Source: Scytonematopsis contorta HA4267-MV1 (GTDB taxonomy: Bacteria; Cyanobacteriota; Cyanobacteriia; Cyanobacteriales; Nostocaceae). From it: a DNA stretch of 64,000 bases. Location: the NCBI GenBank assembly GCA_019359035.1, contig JAHHIC010000040.1, forward strand, positions 62,001 through 126,000, in the 5' to 3' direction. The position numbers and the translations under genes are program-made. Under the pieces are notes generated by a model that made no database searches, had not been told where the DNA came from, and saw only the letters and a list, made by a program, of their open reading frames with translations. Position 1 is the stretch's first letter. Each line of letters opens with the position of its first letter. Positions 53,918 to 63,676 of the stretch are shown here, one piece after another.

Positions 53918-56900
53918 ATGGGCGAAAGTATGTTATCCAAGAAAAAATCAGTGTTTTCTACTTCACCCGATGTGCAAACAAGCATTTTCAAACCTCGCGG
54001 GTGGAGTAAAGCTGACACCGGAGAACACTCAGAACAGCAACTAACTGACTTACAAAGTATACGCGATAATTACGCCAAAAGACCTAATTTTATAGATAAT
54101 ATTTCCATAAATTCTCCTCAACAGGTCTTACCATATCAAGAAGACGAAGTTCAGCGTGAAGAAGCAACGCAGGAAGAACCTGAAGATTTAGAAACTAAAC
54201 CTTTACCAAGTATCCAACGAACCGAAACTCCCCAAGAATACGAAAACCTAAAAACCAAGTCGTCAGGGTTAGTTCAAGGAACTGAAACTCAAGAAGAACC
54301 GAAAGATTTACAAACTAAGCCTGTACAAAATATTCAGCGAACCGAAACTCTTCAAGAAGACGAAAACTTACAAATGATGTCGTCGGGACAACTTCAAGGT
54401 ACAGACAGCGAAGAGGAACCTGAAGAAATACAAACTAAACTAACAGTTGGCGACCCAGGAGATAAGTACGAACAAGAAGCTGAGCAAACGGCATCTCAAG
54501 TTATGGCAATGCCAGAACCAGAAACTCCTCAACTAATACAGCGAGAAACAGGGGAAGATGAAGAAATTCAAATGAAACCCCTTGCGAAAAGTATTACACC
54601 TTTAATACAGCGTAAAAGTAATAAAAGTTTCTCCGCAAGTTCAAATTTGGAGAGTAGCTTAAACGCTTCTAAAGGTAATGGTAGCCCCTTATCAGATGAT
54701 ACTCGTGGCTTCATGGAGCCGCGTTTTGGTAGTGACTTTAGCCCAGTCCGCGTGCATACTGACTCCAGCGCAGTACAAATGAACAAAGATTTGGGAGCCG
54801 CTGCGTTTACACATGGCAATGATATTTATTACGGTGCAGGCAAATCTCCTGGTAATAATGAACTGACTGCCCACGAGCTAACGCACACAATACAACAAAC
54901 TGGAGGTTTGCGATTAAATAAAGAAGTGCGCCGACAAGCAGACAAACAGGAAGAATTAATCGCTGCAAAACAACTTCTTATTTCCACATCCTCTGTCATT
55001 AGTAATAAGGAACTACGGCAAAAACCTACAGAAGAATTAGAGCAAGTGTCTGAATCTCTTCAACCAAAACAACTGACTAATTATCCTTTTTTACAAAATA
55101 AAAATTCTATTCAGCAGCAACCATTGCAGGTAAGTTCCGTAAAGCCTCGCATCCAAGGTGGTTGGTTTGATAATCCAGTAGAACAAATCAAAGGTAAAAT
55201 TGCCGATTTTGCTCGTCAGGTTCCAGGCTATGGGTTATTAGCATTAATCTTAGGTAAAGACCCAGTTAGTGGTACGCCTGTTGAACGTAATGCGACTAAC
55301 TTAATTCGCGGTTTGCTCAGTTTAGTGCCCAATGGCGAAAATATCTTCAATAATTTAGAACAATCTGGTGCTTTACAACGGGCTTTTAACTGGTTTAACC
55401 AAGAATTTACAAAACTTAACTTGTCTGGGGATGCAATTAAAGGTTTGTTTGCTAAAGCTTTGCAGTCTCTGGGAGCAGGTGACGTACTTAATCCTTTCGG
55501 TGCTTTTGAAAAAATTAAAAACATCTTTACTGAACCGATTGGTCGCATCAAAAACTTTGCCGTTGCTGCTGGTACAAAGGTAATGGAATTTACCTTTGAG
55601 GGTTTTCTGAATATGGCAGGTGGTGCGGGGGCTAAGGTAATGGAAATTATCCGTAGCGCTGGGGGAGTGTTGGCAAATATCGTTAAAAATCCAATTGGTT
55701 TTGCAGGAAATCTTGTAGCTGGGGTGAAAGGTGGTTTTCAGAAGTTTGCTAATAATATGCCAACCCACCTGAAAAATGGTATAACTGGTTGGTTGTTTGG
55801 CGCAATGGCTGGTGCGGGTTTGGCGCTTCCGGCACAGTTTGACCTTAAAGGTGTTGTCTCTTTGGTGCTACAAGTATTGGGTTTAACCTATAATAAATTC
55901 CGAGGTAAGCTAGTACAACTAATTGGTGAACCGCGTGTTAAACGACTCGAACAAACCTTTGAGTTTCTCAAAACAATTGTTACTGGTGGGTTAACTGCTG
56001 CTTGGCAAAAAATTACTGAGTTTGCGAGTAACTTGCAAGAGATGGTAATTGGTGGTATCCGAGAGTGGGTACAAAACAGTATTATTACGGCTGCGATTAC
56101 CAAGTTGCTTTCGATGTTTAATCCTGCGGGTGCAATTGTGCAAGCGGTGATGGCGATTTATAACACCGTTATGTTCTTTATCGAACGTGGTCAACAGATT
56201 GCTGCGCTGTCTGAAGCTGTGTTTGCTTCGATTGGTAATATTGCTGCGGGTAATGTTGCGGGAGCGGCTAATTATGTTGAGCAGGCTATGGGGCGATCGC
56301 TTCCTGTGATGATTAGTTTCTTGGCGCGGTTGATTGGTTTAGGAGGTATTAGCGAACAGATTAAAAATGTAATTAAGAAGGTTCAGACACCGATAGAGAA
56401 TGCCTTAAATAAATTTGCGAACTTTATCGTCACAAAGACAAGAGGATTGTTAGATAATAATAAAGAAAAAGAAAAGGTTTTAAGTAACAAGGATATAAAC
56501 AAAATTTTACCAACTAGTAGAAAGGAAGCGGCGCGGCAAAAGCTAGAAAATTTCATGCTTGAAAAAGATAGGGATATAAGCAGCTTAACATCATTATTTT
56601 CACACATGAAATCTGAATTTAAACTCAGTGATGTTAAACTTGAAAAAAATGGTTCAAAAGGAATAAAAATAGGATATTATGCTTCGCCAGCGGTCTATAC
56701 TTTCCTAGATTATCGAAATACTATTTCAGATAAAAACAAAACTTATTATCAAGAAATAAATAATTCAAAACCTAAGTTTGAGACTGTAGTGAGTGATGTA
56801 GGACTTCCCACATCTCGTAAGATATTAAAAGACCTTTTTGGAAAAAAATGTAATTTAACAAAATCACCATTAAATCCAGAAGGAGTTACTGCAGATAGAC

Positions 56901-57661
56901 CACATTTTGTGAAGGCTAAAAAATATACTCCCACGAATGACAGACCTGGGGCTAATGAGAGTTTAGTAGGCGCTTTAGGTAATAATGAACAGATGATTAT
57001 GGAAGGTTGCAATACAGTTAAGTATGCAGGTGGACACCTTGTGGGATGGTCTCTGCTTGGAGATGAGGCAAATGAAACTTATAATCTTGCTCCACAACAG
57101 CTCGCATTAAACTCTCCTGCTTATGAGAATACTTTTGAAACACCTGTTAGAAATGCAAGAGGAGATGTAACAATAGAAGTGAAGTTAGAGTATGAGGAAA
57201 ACACATATAAGATAGACCAAGGTACATTACGTCAACGTAATATTATTACAGATTATGAAGAAAAAGTTCCGTGGGTAATACAGCTTCCTCGAAGAGTTCC
57301 AAGTAGATGGAGTGCTAAAGCATCTTTTGTTTCTGGTGGTAGTTTTGGGGATGGTAGAGCAACAAATAAAGGGGGTATTCGTAGAGGTGTATCATTTGAT
57401 AACACATCTAATAACACTAGCGCTAACAACCCATCTGAATATACAATTTCAAAAATCGATGCCAGTAGTAACAAGCATCATTTTGATGTTGAAATAAATG
57501 ATAACGATTTTTCAGACAAATTACGAAACTTTGCAGCAGATGCAACAGAATTAAATTTTGATGCTAGGCAATATCAATCTCCCCAACCAACACTATCACC
57601 AAAACCAGGAGGTACAAATCATCCATCCATAACTCAAGCAGATCCAACAGAGACATCTTAA
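53918..57661 (+). CDS. eCIS cargo 2: DUF4157 protein with nuclease-like C-terminus
   Basis: The 1247-residue protein has the leader MGESMLSKKKSVFSTSP then [15 protein letters not shown] and [10 protein letters not shown]. About four degenerate LQTKP-type units follow (about 80-175), then DUF4157 with HELTH at 319-323. A hydrophobic helical region runs from about 420 to 850. The C-terminus contains YAGGHLVGWSLLG (H1040) followed by EANETYNLAPQQLALN and SPAYENTFE, the arrangement of DNA/RNA non-specific (NucA-like, His-Me-finger) endonucleases. It is therefore a likely nuclease toxin. Ribosome-binding site AAGGA is at 53906-53910. The three genes that follow are candidate immunity genes. Confidence 0.8.
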   Translation: MGESMLSKKKSVFSTSPDVQTSIFKPRGWSKADTGEHSEQQLTDLQSIRDNYAKRPNFIDNISINSPQQVLPYQEDEVQREEATQEEPEDLETKPLPSIQRTETPQEYENLKTKSSGLVQGTETQEEPKDLQTKPVQNIQRTETLQEDENLQMMSSGQLQGTDSEEEPEEIQTKLTVGDPGDKYEQEAEQTASQVMAMPEPETPQLIQRETGEDEEIQMKPLAKSITPLIQRKSNKSFSASSNLESSLNASKGNGSPLSDDTRGFMEPRFGSDFSPVRVHTDSSAVQMNKDLGAAAFTHGNDIYYGAGKSPGNNELTAHELTHTIQQTGGLRLNKEVRRQADKQEELIAAKQLLISTSSVISNKELRQKPTEELEQVSESLQPKQLTNYPFLQNKNSIQQQPLQVSSVKPRIQGGWFDNPVEQIKGKIADFARQVPGYGLLALILGKDPVSGTPVERNATNLIRGLLSLVPNGENIFNNLEQSGALQRAFNWFNQEFTKLNLSGDAIKGLFAKALQSLGAGDVLNPFGAFEKIKNIFTEPIGRIKNFAVAAGTKVMEFTFEGFLNMAGGAGAKVMEIIRSAGGVLANIVKNPIGFAGNLVAGVKGGFQKFANNMPTHLKNGITGWLFGAMAGAGLALPAQFDLKGVVSLVLQVLGLTYNKFRGKLVQLIGEPRVKRLEQTFEFLKTIVTGGLTAAWQKITEFASNLQEMVIGGIREWVQNSIITAAITKLLSMFNPAGAIVQAVMAIYNTVMFFIERGQQIAALSEAVFASIGNIAAGNVAGAANYVEQAMGRSLPVMISFLARLIGLGGISEQIKNVIKKVQTPIENALNKFANFIVTKTRGLLDNNKEKEKVLSNKDINKILPTSRKEAARQKLENFMLEKDRDISSLTSLFSHMKSEFKLSDVKLEKNGSKGIKIGYYASPAVYTFLDYRNTISDKNKTYYQEINNSKPKFETVVSDVGLPTSRKILKDLFGKKCNLTKSPLNPEGVTADRPHFVKAKKYTPTNDRPGANESLVGALGNNEQMIMEGCNTVKYAGGHLVGWSLLGDEANETYNLAPQQLALNSPAYENTFETPVRNARGDVTIEVKLEYEENTYKIDQGTLRQRNIITDYEEKVPWVIQLPRRVPSRWSAKASFVSGGSFGDGRATNKGGIRRGVSFDNTSNNTSANNPSEYTISKIDASSNKHHFDVEINDNDFSDKLRNFAADATELNFDARQYQSPQPTLSPKPGGTNHPSITQADPTETS

Positions 57662-57782
57662 AAAATTGGAGATATTGGCTTAAGTAGTCATGAACAAGCC
57701 ATCAAACCTTACCAGGTGTTTTTAAAAATCTGATTTTTTAGTTAAAATTAGTCTTTTTTGCACTGAATTAATCAATCAAAGT

Positions 57783-58289
57783 ATGAATGAAGTTACTCAA
57801 ATTATAGATGCCAACTTTCAACCGTCTCTGACAGAAAAGTTGATTTTTGAAGAAGTTATAAAATTTTTTAAGCAAGAGCAATTATCATTTGAACAAATGC
57901 GAGGAGTTCCAATTATAAAAATGTCTTTCCAAGGTCATAACGGCATATGGAATTGCTACGCTTCAATTCGAGAAAATCAAGAGCAATTTATATTTTACTC
58001 TATTTGTCCAGTTAAAGCACCAGAGAATAAATTGGTAGCTGTAGCGGAGTTTTTGATTAGAGCTAATTATGGAATGGCTATTGGCAATTTTGAATTGAAT
58101 TTTGATGATGGAGAAATTTGTTTTAAAACCAGTATTGATGTTGAAGGAGATAGGTTAAGTTATGCTTTAATCAAAAAAATATTCTACACAAATGTGTCAA
58201 TGATGGATGAATATTTACCAGGCTTTTTATCTGTAATTGATGATAATGTTTTTCCAAAAGATGCGATTACTAAAATAGAAAATACATAA
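57783..58289 (+). CDS. YbjN-like protein, candidate immunity for cargo 2
   Basis: The 168-residue protein has the YbjN (type III secretion chaperone-like) fold signature: MSFQGHNGIWNCYASIRENQ, FYSICPVKAPENKL, AVAEFLIRANYGMAIGNFEL, and FDDGEICFKTSIDV. YbjN proteins are small, soluble and chaperone-like. Its whole length aligns with the last ~150 residues of the 401-residue protein at 58650. Position directly after a nuclease-ended cargo gene suggests immunity or chaperone work. Confidence 0.75.
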   Translation: MNEVTQIIDANFQPSLTEKLIFEEVIKFFKQEQLSFEQMRGVPIIKMSFQGHNGIWNCYASIRENQEQFIFYSICPVKAPENKLVAVAEFLIRANYGMAIGNFELNFDDGEICFKTSIDVEGDRLSYALIKKIFYTNVSMMDEYLPGFLSVIDDNVFPKDAITKIENT

Positions 58290-58312
58290 ACTTATTATTA
58301 GGAGAAATAAAT

Positions 58313-58633
58313 GTGGTTTTTGCAGGTCTTGAGAGCCAAGAATATATTGTGAAGAAAAGCATAGGCGATTTATCAGAATCTTATACGCAAATGCTGGAAA
58401 TTGATGAATATCTCAAAAATTTATATGAAAAACAATTAATTGCTGGATTTGAATACAGAGTGCTTAAAAGTGAGTCAGATGTTCGTGAGGAAGACTTAGA
58501 TATTGACGCTATAAAGGAAATTAACCGAGGCACTTTTCCCTGTATCTGGGTTAACATCACATACAAGCCAGATTTTTTTCAAAAAAACGAACAAATAGCT
58601 ATTGAGGACAAGTTTACTTTAATTTCACTCTAG
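58313..58633 (+). CDS. Small protein of unknown function
   Basis: The 106-residue product starts at GTG 58313, eight bases after a good GGAG (58301-58304); an ATG at 58311 is out of frame. It has a helical N-part (VKKSIGDLSESYTQMLEI) and an acidic middle. I do not recognise it. It is enclosed by two YbjN-like genes behind a toxin gene, so it is probably part of the same immunity set. Confidence 0.6.
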   Translation: MVFAGLESQEYIVKKSIGDLSESYTQMLEIDEYLKNLYEKQLIAGFEYRVLKSESDVREEDLDIDAIKEINRGTFPCIWVNITYKPDFFQKNEQIAIEDKFTLISL

Positions 58634-58649
58634 ACACCAATTTATAATT

Positions 58650-59855
58650 ATGACTGATACCCAAAATTATCAACTGGAAACTGAGTTAACATTACGTGAC
58701 TCAGACCATTCCGGATTAACAATCCATGCGATTAATCTCATCTTAGCAAAACTTAATGATACTCCCAACAGTTGTTGCCTCACCTTCCAAGTAACCCCAG
58801 AACTCTACCACCACATAGGTACAAACGCACTATTCAACCTCAAACCCGAACTACGCAGCGCTCCCACCAACGGAGAATTCGACCCCAGCACCAACATTGA
58901 AATTACAGCAAGTCTCAAACCCGAACTACTCCCACACCTCACCCCCCACCTTAACGATATACAAACCTACCTAAAAAACCTCAGCCAAGAACAACCCGAC
59001 AACCCACTTTTATTAACAGAAAATTGGTACGCATTACAAGTTAAACAACAACGAGAAGGAACAGAAACAGGTTACCGCACTTTTTGGGATTATCTTAGCC
59101 CCTCACTATTAAACGCTGAAAAAATTGACAGCGAACAAATTAACTCAGCCATATTTAATTTCTTTAAAGATTGGGCAGATGATAATCTCTCAACAATGGG
59201 TACTCAAGCAATTTCTCAAGCGCTCGAAGAAGTAGCTAATAGCTTTGAGGAATGGGTTGACACAAGTTTATCCAGCATCAGCGAAGAAACTATTTCTCAA
59301 ATTCTAGAGCCAATGGTCAAAGCTTTTGAAGAATTGGCAGATGCTACTTATGAAAATGTAGATAGCAAATTTACAATTTCTAATACATCAATTCTTCAGT
59401 CAATAATTAATTTTTTTACACAAGACGACTGGTCTTTTACCAAAATAAAAGGAGAGCCTGTTTTACAACTTCTTTTTCAGGGTCAAAATGCTCAATGGAC
59501 TTGCTACGCTAAAGCCAGAGAAGAACAACAGCAATTTGTATTTTACTCTATTTGTCCTGTGATGGTGCCAGAAAATAAAATAATTGCGATGGCTGAATTT
59601 ATCGCTAGAGCTAATTCTGGGATGGTTATTGGTAATTTTGAGCTTGACTTTACTGATGGCGAAATTCGCTACAAAACTGGAATTGGTGTTGAAGATGCCA
59701 GTCTCAGCTTTGCCTTAATCAAAAATTTAGTTTACACCAACGTCACAATGATGGATGAGTATTTGCCAGGAATTATTGCTGTAATTAATGGTGATGTGGC
59801 ACCTGAAAAAGCTATAGCCAAAATTGAATATGTGCCTGAAATTACTGCAATATAA
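58650..59855 (+). CDS. YbjN-domain protein with N-terminal extension
   Basis: The 401-residue protein ends in a YbjN domain (about 245-401) with LLFQGQNAQWTCYAKAREEQ, FYSICPVMVPENKIIAMAEF and FTDGEIRYKTGI, clearly paralogous to the 168-residue protein at 57783. The first ~165 residues are a separate mixed fold with no recognised family. A helical spacer (about 166-235) contains two similar stretches (SNSFEEWVDTSL/KAFEELADATY). A duplicated immunity-like gene suggests neutralising more than one cargo variant. Confidence 0.7.
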   Translation: MTDTQNYQLETELTLRDSDHSGLTIHAINLILAKLNDTPNSCCLTFQVTPELYHHIGTNALFNLKPELRSAPTNGEFDPSTNIEITASLKPELLPHLTPHLNDIQTYLKNLSQEQPDNPLLLTENWYALQVKQQREGTETGYRTFWDYLSPSLLNAEKIDSEQINSAIFNFFKDWADDNLSTMGTQAISQALEEVANSFEEWVDTSLSSISEETISQILEPMVKAFEELADATYENVDSKFTISNTSILQSIINFFTQDDWSFTKIKGEPVLQLLFQGQNAQWTCYAKAREEQQQFVFYSICPVMVPENKIIAMAEFIARANSGMVIGNFELDFTDGEIRYKTGIGVEDASLSFALIKNLVYTNVTMMDEYLPGIIAVINGDVAPEKAIAKIEYVPEITAI

Positions 59856-60030
59856 ATATTTATTAAAAGTAAATAAACTCAGCAACAAGTTAGAAATTTA
59901 TGGGGAAATTAATCCATATAGTAAATATATAACAAATACCTGCTAACGCTGTAAGTATTTTATGAAGATGATTGGTAGTTAAACAAACCTCGATGCGGAT
60001 TGTGTAAATAGTATCTCAAGACGAAAAGTT

Positions 60031-61896
60031 ATGGGTGAAAGCATGTTTGCCCGGAAAAAATCAAATATTTCGTCTGACTCTGGAACTGTACAAAAAAGTA
60101 TGTTTCCCAAACAGCGTGCTTGGGGAACAAAGCATGATACTACCGATGAGCCTTCACCGCAATTAAAAGGCTTGGAAGCAATTCAGGCTCAACGAGAAAA
60201 ACGACCTAGTGCAGTTGATATACTTTTACACGCCCAAACCGTGCGATTGATGCAACAGTATTCGGGTTTTTCTGGTAAAATACGTATTCTTAAAGAAAAG
60301 TTACAATCTTGGATTACCAAGAATGGTGAACCAACGGTTGGTTCGTGCGCTTGGGAAGCCAAACTAGAAGTAGAAAAAGTGTCGAGAATTATTGATGAAC
60401 GGCTGGATAGGCTGTCTAGAGGTGATTTAGATGCGGATGCACAGACAAATTTGGAAGTGGATATTGAAAACTTACAACAGCAGTTAGCCCAGCATCAGCA
60501 GACGCTAAAGGTAATGGATAGCAATGCTGGTATGGGTTTTGTGGTGGCTGAGGGTAAAGATAAAGTTAAAAATACCGAGCCAGAAAAAGATTCTCAAAGT
60601 AAAAAGGATGCAACACATCAAGAACACAAGCAAAAGATGTTGGAATCTAATCATCCAGGAGTCGAATTACATAACCACCTGAGTGGAATATTAGCTCCAG
60701 ACCAACTAATTAATTTAGCACATGGGGGTAATTATAATGACTTTTTAAATTATATATGGTCGCTGGACGGGATAAAGAATAATACTAGAATAACACGCAT
60801 CTTTGGTGATTTAATTAAAGATGGTCAGCTAGATTTTTCTAAGGCAACAACTGAAGATATAATTGATATTGCCAATCGTCTTTTAACTGCCAATGAAGAT
60901 GTTGATTTTGGTTTAGCATATACTTTGCGAGGTCAGTTGCTAAGTCAAATAAGTGACAAAGATGCATATTTAGACGCAATTGTTGAGCAAATAAGTCAAG
61001 ACAACATCTATTATTTAGAATTACAAGCAGAATCTATAAAAGGAGTAAATTTAAATTCCTTGAGAGAGAAGTGTGTCCAGAAAGGAATTCAGGTACGATT
61101 TTTAATTGACTTATCCACCAACATTTTAAGAGGAGGCAAAGGAAAACGTTCGGTAGAGGATATAAAATTTGGCGAAGAGGGTATTGTTGGCGTAGATTTT
61201 GCTGGCCCAGAGAAAAAATTTGACCCCAATAAAGGGATGGACAATTTTCAGGATGTATATAGATATCTAGCAGCACAAGCTGAGAAAGAAGATTCCTTCT
61301 TGGTGCTACGAGTTCATGTGGGAGAAGGGTTTCATGACCGTGATAAAACAACAGGAAAGCTTCAGCAAAACAGTCAACACCGTAAGGACGCTGAAGCTAA
61401 TCTGGATATGATGATTCAAACTCTCGAAAAATTAGCCGATAATAGCGAAATTTCAGATAAAGTAGTAGTTCGGTTTGGTCATGCAACCCATGCAACTCCC
61501 AAACAACTGCAAAAAATGAAACAACTTCAGAGTAAAGGGGTGAAAATTATCGTTGAAGCCAATCTAAGCAGTAATTTAGCTACAAGGTCTATTAACCCTG
61601 AAGAAGTGGATCAAGTACTCCTCAAATTTCTCTACCATGACATTAATACCATCCTGAACACAGATGCTGGAGGAGTTGTGGGTACAAATCTAAGTCGGGA
61701 GTACATCGTTGCTGAACAAATTATTAGTGACTTTCAAACCGGATTGAGTACACTAAAAATAGGTAGCAAAGAATACAGGCTTGAAGATTTAACTCCTGAA
61801 CAGCAAAAGAGGTTTGATATTGCCCGACTAAAACAAGAGGCCGATAAATACTTCACAGAAGTTGCCCCGAATATTAAAGATAATATAGAGTCATAG
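60031..61896 (+). CDS. eCIS cargo 3: adenosine-deaminase-like C-terminal domain
   Basis: The 621-residue protein has the cargo leader (MGESMFARKKSNISSDSG, then FPKQRAWGTKHD, then LEAIQAQREKRPS) but no tandem repeats or DUF4157. A coiled-coil part (about 65-180) follows. The C-terminal ~410 residues are an adenosine/AMP deaminase-like TIM barrel: VELHNHLSG with HxH (H214, H216), VHVGEG with H429 and E432, GHATH (H484), and NTDAGG (D545). These match the metal and catalytic residues of the family, except that the second Asp of the usual NTDDP is Ala546. A purine deaminase delivered by an injector would deplete or alter nucleotides. The leader places it with the two DUF4157 cargos. Confidence 0.82.
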   Translation: MGESMFARKKSNISSDSGTVQKSMFPKQRAWGTKHDTTDEPSPQLKGLEAIQAQREKRPSAVDILLHAQTVRLMQQYSGFSGKIRILKEKLQSWITKNGEPTVGSCAWEAKLEVEKVSRIIDERLDRLSRGDLDADAQTNLEVDIENLQQQLAQHQQTLKVMDSNAGMGFVVAEGKDKVKNTEPEKDSQSKKDATHQEHKQKMLESNHPGVELHNHLSGILAPDQLINLAHGGNYNDFLNYIWSLDGIKNNTRITRIFGDLIKDGQLDFSKATTEDIIDIANRLLTANEDVDFGLAYTLRGQLLSQISDKDAYLDAIVEQISQDNIYYLELQAESIKGVNLNSLREKCVQKGIQVRFLIDLSTNILRGGKGKRSVEDIKFGEEGIVGVDFAGPEKKFDPNKGMDNFQDVYRYLAAQAEKEDSFLVLRVHVGEGFHDRDKTTGKLQQNSQHRKDAEANLDMMIQTLEKLADNSEISDKVVVRFGHATHATPKQLQKMKQLQSKGVKIIVEANLSSNLATRSINPEEVDQVLLKFLYHDINTILNTDAGGVVGTNLSREYIVAEQIISDFQTGLSTLKIGSKEYRLEDLTPEQQKRFDIARLKQEADKYFTEVAPNIKDNIES

Positions 61897-61951
61897 CAGA
61901 TCCCATTCATTTTGGAAATAATAAATTACAAGCAAAGGAACATTAACAATT

Positions 61952-62713
61952 ATGTTGCCCGCATCTCGATGGCTTGCATACCTGTCACCCTCCAATATTA
62001 GAGGACACCAACGCTGGCTTAAGGCTGGGTGCCAAGGCTCAGGACGTATCGTACTAGAAGAAATTAATTTGCGAGGGGCTTCGTTAGCAGCACCTGAGCT
62101 TGTAGCTGCAAAATTTGTCAGGTGCGATCTAACTGATGTTTTGATTAGGTTTGGTGACTTAACAGACACAGAACTTGTGGAGTGTATTTGTGAAAAAGCA
62201 CTTCTCGAGCGTTCTACGTTCAATAAGGCTTTAATTAAAGATTGCCAATTTGTGGGGGCTGCTCTCACGTTGGCGAAATTTGTTGAGACACATCTCCAAG
62301 GAGGCAACTGGAGTCAAACTAATCTTGACAGAACTGATTGGAAAAATGCACAAGTAATTAGTGTTTGTTTTCAAGAGGCTAATTTTCAAGGTGCAAGACT
62401 CCATAATGCAAAATTTATTGGGTGTAACTTGCAAAAAGCTAATATCGCCAATATGATAGCAGATGAAGCTATTTTTGAAAATTGTGATTTTCGTTATACT
62501 GATTTTAACAGTCTGAAAATGAAAAACACTGTTTTTTACAAATGCGGATTTTATGGTTGTACTGGGACTCCAACAATTGAGGAAAATTGTACAATAATTG
62601 CGCCTGACTTATCTGAAGATTTCGACACTACAGTAGTAGTTAAAGCTGAGAAAATATTTGAGCTTTGGGGCTTGGTTCAACTTCTATCTTATACCAATAC
62701 CATAAACAGATGA
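61952..62713 (+). CDS. Pentapeptide-repeat protein, candidate immunity for cargo 3
   Basis: The 253-residue protein starts 55 bases after the cargo 3 stop. It contains a pentapeptide-type repeat fold (about 35-190), looser than usual (VRCDLTDVLIRFGDLTDTEL, NLDRTDWKNAQV, NFQGARLHNAKFIGCNLQKA), and ends with a non-repeat C-terminal part (about 200-253). Pentapeptide proteins are recognised immunity proteins in polymorphic toxin loci and can mimic nucleic acid in other settings. No signal peptide is visible. Immunity is inferred from position. Confidence 0.65.
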   Translation: MLPASRWLAYLSPSNIRGHQRWLKAGCQGSGRIVLEEINLRGASLAAPELVAAKFVRCDLTDVLIRFGDLTDTELVECICEKALLERSTFNKALIKDCQFVGAALTLAKFVETHLQGGNWSQTNLDRTDWKNAQVISVCFQEANFQGARLHNAKFIGCNLQKANIANMIADEAIFENCDFRYTDFNSLKMKNTVFYKCGFYGCTGTPTIEENCTIIAPDLSEDFDTTVVVKAEKIFELWGLVQLLSYTNTINR

Positions 62714-62770
62714 CCATAAGCTAGAGGCTACAAATTTTATAGCATCTTAGGGACTTCTAAGTAATAAAAA

Positions 62771-62992
62771 CAGACCATACGCGACAATTACGCCAAACGC
62801 CCCAATTTTATCAACAACATCTCCGTAAATTCCCCTCAAAAACTCTCACCATCTCAAGAGGACGAAATTCAGCGCACCGAAGCTCCCCAAGAAGACGAAA
62901 ACCTACAAACAAAGTCGTTACGCAGGAATTTCTATACTATGAAAACAAACAATTTACTAGATGTTTTACCAACACTATCTTACCCTTGTTGA
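62771..62992 (+). pseudogene. Relic of a fourth DUF4157-type cargo gene
   Basis: A frame without a start codon encodes [19 protein letters not shown], then SPSQEDEIQRTEAPQEDENL and QTKSL, which match residues ~46-85 and one repeat unit of cargos 1 and 2. It ends at TGA 62990-62992 after an unrelated stretch. The leader start and all downstream domains are missing. Confidence 0.85.
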
Positions 62993-63336
62993 TAAGTAGT
63001 GCTACACAGCGTCGTCAGAAAGTTAAAACACTAAGTTACAATTCGGATGAAATTACAAAAGCTCTTAATGTTTTGGAGCAATGCTTAGAAATTATTTCAG
63101 TGCTTACACTTCCTCCTATCGAATCTATTCCAGAAGCTATAAGCGAATATTGGGATTTTTCAATTGAAAGTTTAGCTAAAAAGATGCCAACATTAGATGA
63201 CTTTAACTTTGCTCAAGTCGCAGAATTTCTAAAAGAAGAGGCGATTGAGCCTCTGTCAAAACAAATAGTTGAAGATGTTGCTATATCGTGGTTTTGGTCA
63301 GTAGCACAAGACATTGTAAAAACAGTTTTAAAATAG
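62986..63336 (+). CDS. Hypothetical helical protein in the cargo-relic region
   Basis: The 116-residue frame starts with TTG 62986 and has no clear ribosome-binding site. It is helical and acidic in the middle (NVLEQCLEIISVLTLPPIES, PTLDDFNFAQVAEFLKEE), with no recognised family. It directly follows a cargo-gene relic, so it may be the end of a cargo or an orphan immunity gene. Confidence 0.45.
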   Translation: MLISSATQRRQKVKTLSYNSDEITKALNVLEQCLEIISVLTLPPIESIPEAISEYWDFSIESLAKKMPTLDDFNFAQVAEFLKEEAIEPLSKQIVEDVAISWFWSVAQDIVKTVLK

Positions 63337-63357
63337 CTAGAATATTCTCTTAAAGAG

Positions 63358-63588
63358 GTGAATGATACTGTTCAAATCTCACGTTTTATTAATATTGTCG
63401 AGTATTATTGGCTGCATATTGACCCACCTTTAGCACAGTCTCTGTTGGGTCGTAGTGCTATAATCGGCTGGGAAAAATCTCTGCCTCTACTTGATTCTGT
63501 AGAAAGTAATGCCGAAGCTTCTTCCAAAATTAAAGCTACAGTAAAAGACTATAAAGAATTAATATTAGAAACAAATAATAAAAATTAA
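63358..63588 (+). CDS. Hypothetical small protein in the cargo-relic region
   Basis: The 76-residue frame starts with GTG 63358, directly after AAAGAG. No family is recognised. It may be an orphan immunity gene or a degraded one, as a further cargo relic lies downstream at 63677. Confidence 0.4.
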   Translation: MNDTVQISRFINIVEYYWLHIDPPLAQSLLGRSAIIGWEKSLPLLDSVESNAEASSKIKATVKDYKELILETNNKN

Positions 63589-63676
63589 AGCTGTATTTTA
63601 TCATCAAAATAGTAGATTGTGCGAATGGGTTTCTTTTGCTCTCAAAACTATTGTTTATTCGTAGCACAAGAGTTTG

